From AWTP1-13 sp035253505 (lineage in GTDB: Bacteria; Pseudomonadota; Alphaproteobacteria; Rhizobiales; Hyphomicrobiaceae), in contig DATFCC010000279.1 of NCBI GenBank assembly GCA_035253505.1, forward strand, positions 1 to 5,495: a stretch of 5,495 bases of DNA, written 5' to 3'. The notes beneath the pieces are model-generated. The model was not told where the DNA came from. It saw only the letters and a list, made by a program, of their open reading frames with translations, and searched no databases. Position 1 is the first letter of the stretch. The number at the start of each line of letters is the position of its first letter. This document shows positions 4,990-5,495 of this stretch, piece after piece. Made by a program: the position numbers and the translations under genes.

Positions 4990-5495
4990 CAGTCGGCGCC
5001 TCGCACCAGCAGCGGCTCCACGCGCGCCCAGATCTCGGCCGCGATGGCATCCGCACCGCGTTCGCCGTCGACCACCACGCACCGCTGCGGCTCCGCCCTG
5101 GCGATTGCCAGGTAGCCGGCGCGCAGCCGCTCGTGGAACGCCGCGTCGCGACGCTCGAAAGGGTCCGCCTCGCCTGCGGCCGTCAGGGCGCTGCGCGCCC
5201 GCGCGCGCGCCAGTCCCTGGGCCGGTGCGAGGTCGAGGATGAAGGTCAGCTCAGGAAACGTCGGCGCCACCACCAGCCGCTCCAATGCGTCGAGCGTCCC
5301 GCCGTCCAGGCCCCCGGCAGCTCCCTGGTAGACGCGCGTGGAATCCGAGAAGCGATCGCACACGACCCAGCGTCCGGATGCCAGCGCCGGCCGGATGGAC
5401 TTGTCGAGATGGTCGGCGCGTGCCGCATAGAACAGCAGCGCCTCCGACAGCGGCGGATGTGGCGGGGCCGCCGGATCGAGCAACAGCGCGCGAAC
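4989..5495 (-). CDS. tmk: Thymidylate kinase, 5' end missing
   Basis: The right edge cuts this gene. The visible part is 168 residues reading into the edge as VRALLLDP, so roughly the first 50 residues, including the P-loop, are outside. Tmk phosphorylates dTMP to dTDP using ATP, in the cytosol, and is needed for DNA synthesis. Seen: the R-A-L-L-L-D-P stretch after the P-loop region, LSEALLFYAARADH (16-29 of the visible part), then DRFSDSTRVYQG (47-58), which matches the family's DR[FY]xxSxxAYQG signature for dTMP binding. The LID-like stretch ends in DPFERRDAAFHERLRAGY, where DxFE and the following helix are typical. The TTG at 5483-5481 is an internal leucine codon, not a start. The TGA overlaps the holB ATG by one base, and the order tmk-holB is shared with many proteobacteria. 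The identification is secure. Confidence 0.94.
   Translation of the reverse strand, partial: VRALLLDPAAPPHPPLSEALLFYAARADHLDKSIRPALASGRWVVCDRFSDSTRVYQGAAGGLDGGTLDALERLVVAPTFPELTFILDLAPAQGLARARARSALTAAGEADPFERRDAAFHERLRAGYLAIARAEPQRCVVVDGERGADAIAAEIWARVEPLLVRGAD
4999..5002 (-). promoter_or_regulatory. Ribosome binding site of holB, inside the end of tmk
   Basis: GAGG on the minus strand lies nine bases before the ATG at 4989-4987, within the last codons of tmk. With the TGATG stop/start overlap, it settles the holB start against the longer upstream frame and indicates coupling to tmk translation. Confidence 0.6.

Noticed and set aside
4990..5082. Longer holB with 31 extra N-terminal residues
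   Set aside because: The extra part overlaps the conserved end of tmk, reads as an arginine/glycine-rich stretch, and the shorter start has GAGG at nine bases and a TGATG coupling junction.
4159..5115. Long plus-strand open frame opposite holB and tmk
   Set aside because: Same shadow effect: low-complexity Q/R/A/G-rich translation spanning two well-identified genes and their junction.

Overview
The window looks like ordinary chromosomal housekeeping DNA from a high-GC alphaproteobacterium, most likely of the Hyphomicrobiales (Rhizobiales) type. The reasons are the MetRS active-site wording (AISYPNG before HIGH), a short MetRS without the C-terminal dimerisation domain, a delta-prime subunit without zinc cysteines but with an intact P-loop, and the gene order tmk-holB-metG-tatD-MBL hydrolase. 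The assignment rests on remembered family features, not on a search.

Layout, left to right. Bases 1-128 hold the plus-strand 3' end of a probable short-chain dehydrogenase/reductase gene. Bases 129-380 are a convergent intergenic gap holding two different REP-like inverted-repeat pairs (145-231 and 259-365). From 381 to the right edge everything is on the minus strand. In transcription order the genes are tmk (cut by the right edge), holB, a 223-base gap, metG, a 61-base gap with a strong hairpin, tatD, and an MBL-fold hydrolase of the PhnP-like group.

The genes form a likely operon or pair of operons. tmk and holB overlap by one base (TGATG) and tatD and the MBL gene by four (ATGA), so each pair is probably translationally coupled. 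Thymidylate kinase makes dTDP for DNA synthesis, and delta-prime is part of the polymerase III clamp loader. MetRS charges tRNA-Met, TatD is a metal-dependent nuclease/hydrolase, and the MBL protein is a metal-dependent phosphodiesterase-like enzyme of unknown substrate. The tmk-holB-tatD association is also found in E. coli (tmk-holB-ycfH); here metG sits inside it.

I found no mobile element, phage gene, CRISPR array, tRNA or defence system, and nothing I would call an undescribed system. The items most worth a second look are small. One is a 13-bp hairpin between metG and tatD that would bring an upstream AGGA next to the tatD start codon. Another is the REP-like pairs with base-pair-preserving differences. 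A third is a 12-codon mini-ORF whose stop overlaps the metG start.
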